Assembly (NCBI GenBank): GCA_028023455.1 | Contig: JAQFVV010006504.1 | Coordinates: 868,001-932,000, forward strand | DNA from: Epiperipatus broadwayi | Taxonomy: Eukaryota; Onychophora; Udeonychophora; Euonychophora; Peripatidae | Reading direction: 5' to 3' | DNA length: 64,000 nt | Part shown: positions 62,792-64,000 of the stretch, piece after piece | How positions within the stretch are numbered: position 1 is the first letter of the stretch | How the letters are laid out: the number at the start of each line of letters is the position of its first letter | Made by a program: the position numbers and the translations under genes | The notes under the pieces: model-generated | Told to the model about the DNA's origin: nothing | Database searches by the model: none | What the model saw: only the letters and a program-made list of their open reading frames with translations

Positions 62792-62900
62792 GTAAAATTA
62801 TATGTTCATATATATATTCATGTATTTGTAGTGTGTTTATTATAGTTCTGAAGAAGATTGTTGGAGCAATCATAACCATTAATAGTGAATTATAATTAAA
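61915..62900 (+). pseudogene. Penelope-like element 3' fragment, plus member of second pair
   Basis: Plus strand reads IYEINYKKC (61,937 on), a short gap with stops, then IYLHTLEIRHEFGKDCIKM and NRDRNIKEVIHINGIKPVLN (about 62,043-62,205). The tail ends in CTGAAGA (62,848-62,854), a perfect GATTG/CAATC stem and ATAACC. Closely related to the minus member; the two point away from each other across about 2.1 kb. Confidence 0.82.
62757..62789. repeat. (TA)n microsatellite in PLE tail
   Basis: About 33 bp of TA. The minus member has a shorter ATATATATAT run in its own tail. Confidence 0.9.
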
Positions 62901-64000
62901 TAAATCATTGTAAAAGTAATAAAGAAAGTAAATGATATTAATATTAAATATTCCTTGTAATATCATAAGTAATATAACAATAAAATAGATGTATATTATA
63001 AAACTATAATTGCATAATAATAAAATGATTTCAAATCTGTAAAACATATAAATATACACTATATTTCTTTACCCATTTAAATTAATGATTAAAAGTTCTT
63101 TTACTTTTAAAATAAAATTAACCTTTTTAATGAGGTGTCCTTGTGTTATTTTTTTTAATGAAATATACCACAATACAGTCTTTTATTATGGTTGATAAAA
63201 TAAATATATACACAATAGTCCAGAGATGAAAATGTTCTTCCATGATGATTTTGTTTGCCAACATGATCATCCAAAGAGTTAGTAGTTGATTTGCTGCATT
63301 GAAGGGATTTATAATTTTCCATACCATCATGTTTACAAATGTAATCAAGGCATTATTGTATGAGGTGTAATATGGCCTTGCAAAAGAAACACTGTGGTCA
63401 AATGTTTCTAAAAGTGATTTATTAATGATGAGGTTTCTGTGGCATGCAAAAGGAGTATTTATAGAGGCTGAATGTTTTTACTTAGTATGATAATAAAAAT
63501 GGCAGTCTTAGTTAACACTGGAACAGAGGCCTTTTTAAACAGGTACTTAAACTCTGAAAAATTTTCATATTTATTGTGTAAGACCTGTAGATTCTGAGCT
63601 TTGAAATTGATATGGATGGCTGTTCTTGATTTGTTTAATAATACTTATTGGCTTATGGATATCTACATAATATACAATTTTATTGCTTAAAATTGTATAT
63701 TTGTTTGAAATATTTGCTTTTGATAAACATTGTGCAATTCCAAAACAATATATTAGTTATTAGAGTGATCTAAAAATTTTAGATCATCCCCCATAGTTTT
63801 TTTTTCTGTTAAAAGCAGTGGGAAATTTCATTATGGAGACATTGGTACCAATAGTAACAATAATAATTGTTTTATTATTGCAGAACTTATGAAAAGATTT
63901 TAATGCAGCTACAGATACTTCTCACAAAGGATAATGTAATCCTCAGTTATTATTTTTAGATTTTCGTTAATGTTTTGAATTAAAGTATTACTAAATTTTT
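62901..64000. other. AT-rich non-coding DNA
   Basis: Short minus-strand frames (for example 63,127-63,348) show no recognisable family. Nothing else seen. Confidence 0.5.

Overview
The window is AT-rich animal nuclear DNA (about three quarters A+T by eye). I find no host gene: every long open frame is either inside a transposable element or is a translation of simple repeat. Six fragments of Penelope-like retroelements (PLEs) with GIY-YIG endonuclease tails, tRNA-derived SINEs, hammerhead-ribozyme repeats and an LTR element point to a repeat-rich metazoan, most likely an invertebrate. The sequence alone does not fix the phylum.

Layout. 1-1179 is featureless. 1180-2160 is a repeat locus with two oppositely oriented hammerhead ribozymes and a 509-nt cleavage-to-cleavage spacing. 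4037-4219 is a foldback element. 12-14.4 kb holds two minimal tRNA-Gly-derived SINEs, a second SINE-like element and a palindrome. 18.2-18.9 kb is a degenerate 300-bp tandem repeat. 21.8-22.9 kb is a PLE 3' end. 32.9-34.7 kb is a head-to-head pair of PLE fragments, followed by nested repeats to 35.8 kb. A third minimal SINE lies at 39.4 kb.

40.6-56.6 kb is the most structured part. A tandem satellite of roughly 400-480 bp carries a type I hammerhead ribozyme in each monomer, like metazoan retrozymes and known ribozyme satellites. An 11-kb LTR retroelement with 2.65-2.73 kb LTRs and one long, decayed, coiled-coil gag-like frame but no recognisable pol has inserted into its TA tract. The satellite continues on the far side, is interrupted again by a PLE fragment, flips strand at about 54,598, and ends at a 400-bp GATA microsatellite that abuts a 640-bp near-perfect palindrome.

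57.2-64 kb holds a dispersed repeat family (also at 19.5 and 27.1 kb) and a second head-to-head PLE pair (59.0-59.85 kb minus, 61.9-62.9 kb plus) with another decayed hammerhead inverted repeat between its members.

How the parts may work together (inference): ribozyme satellites and minimal SINEs encode no protein and would need a reverse transcriptase in trans. PLEs are the only source of one visible here, and the PLE copies in this window are all broken.
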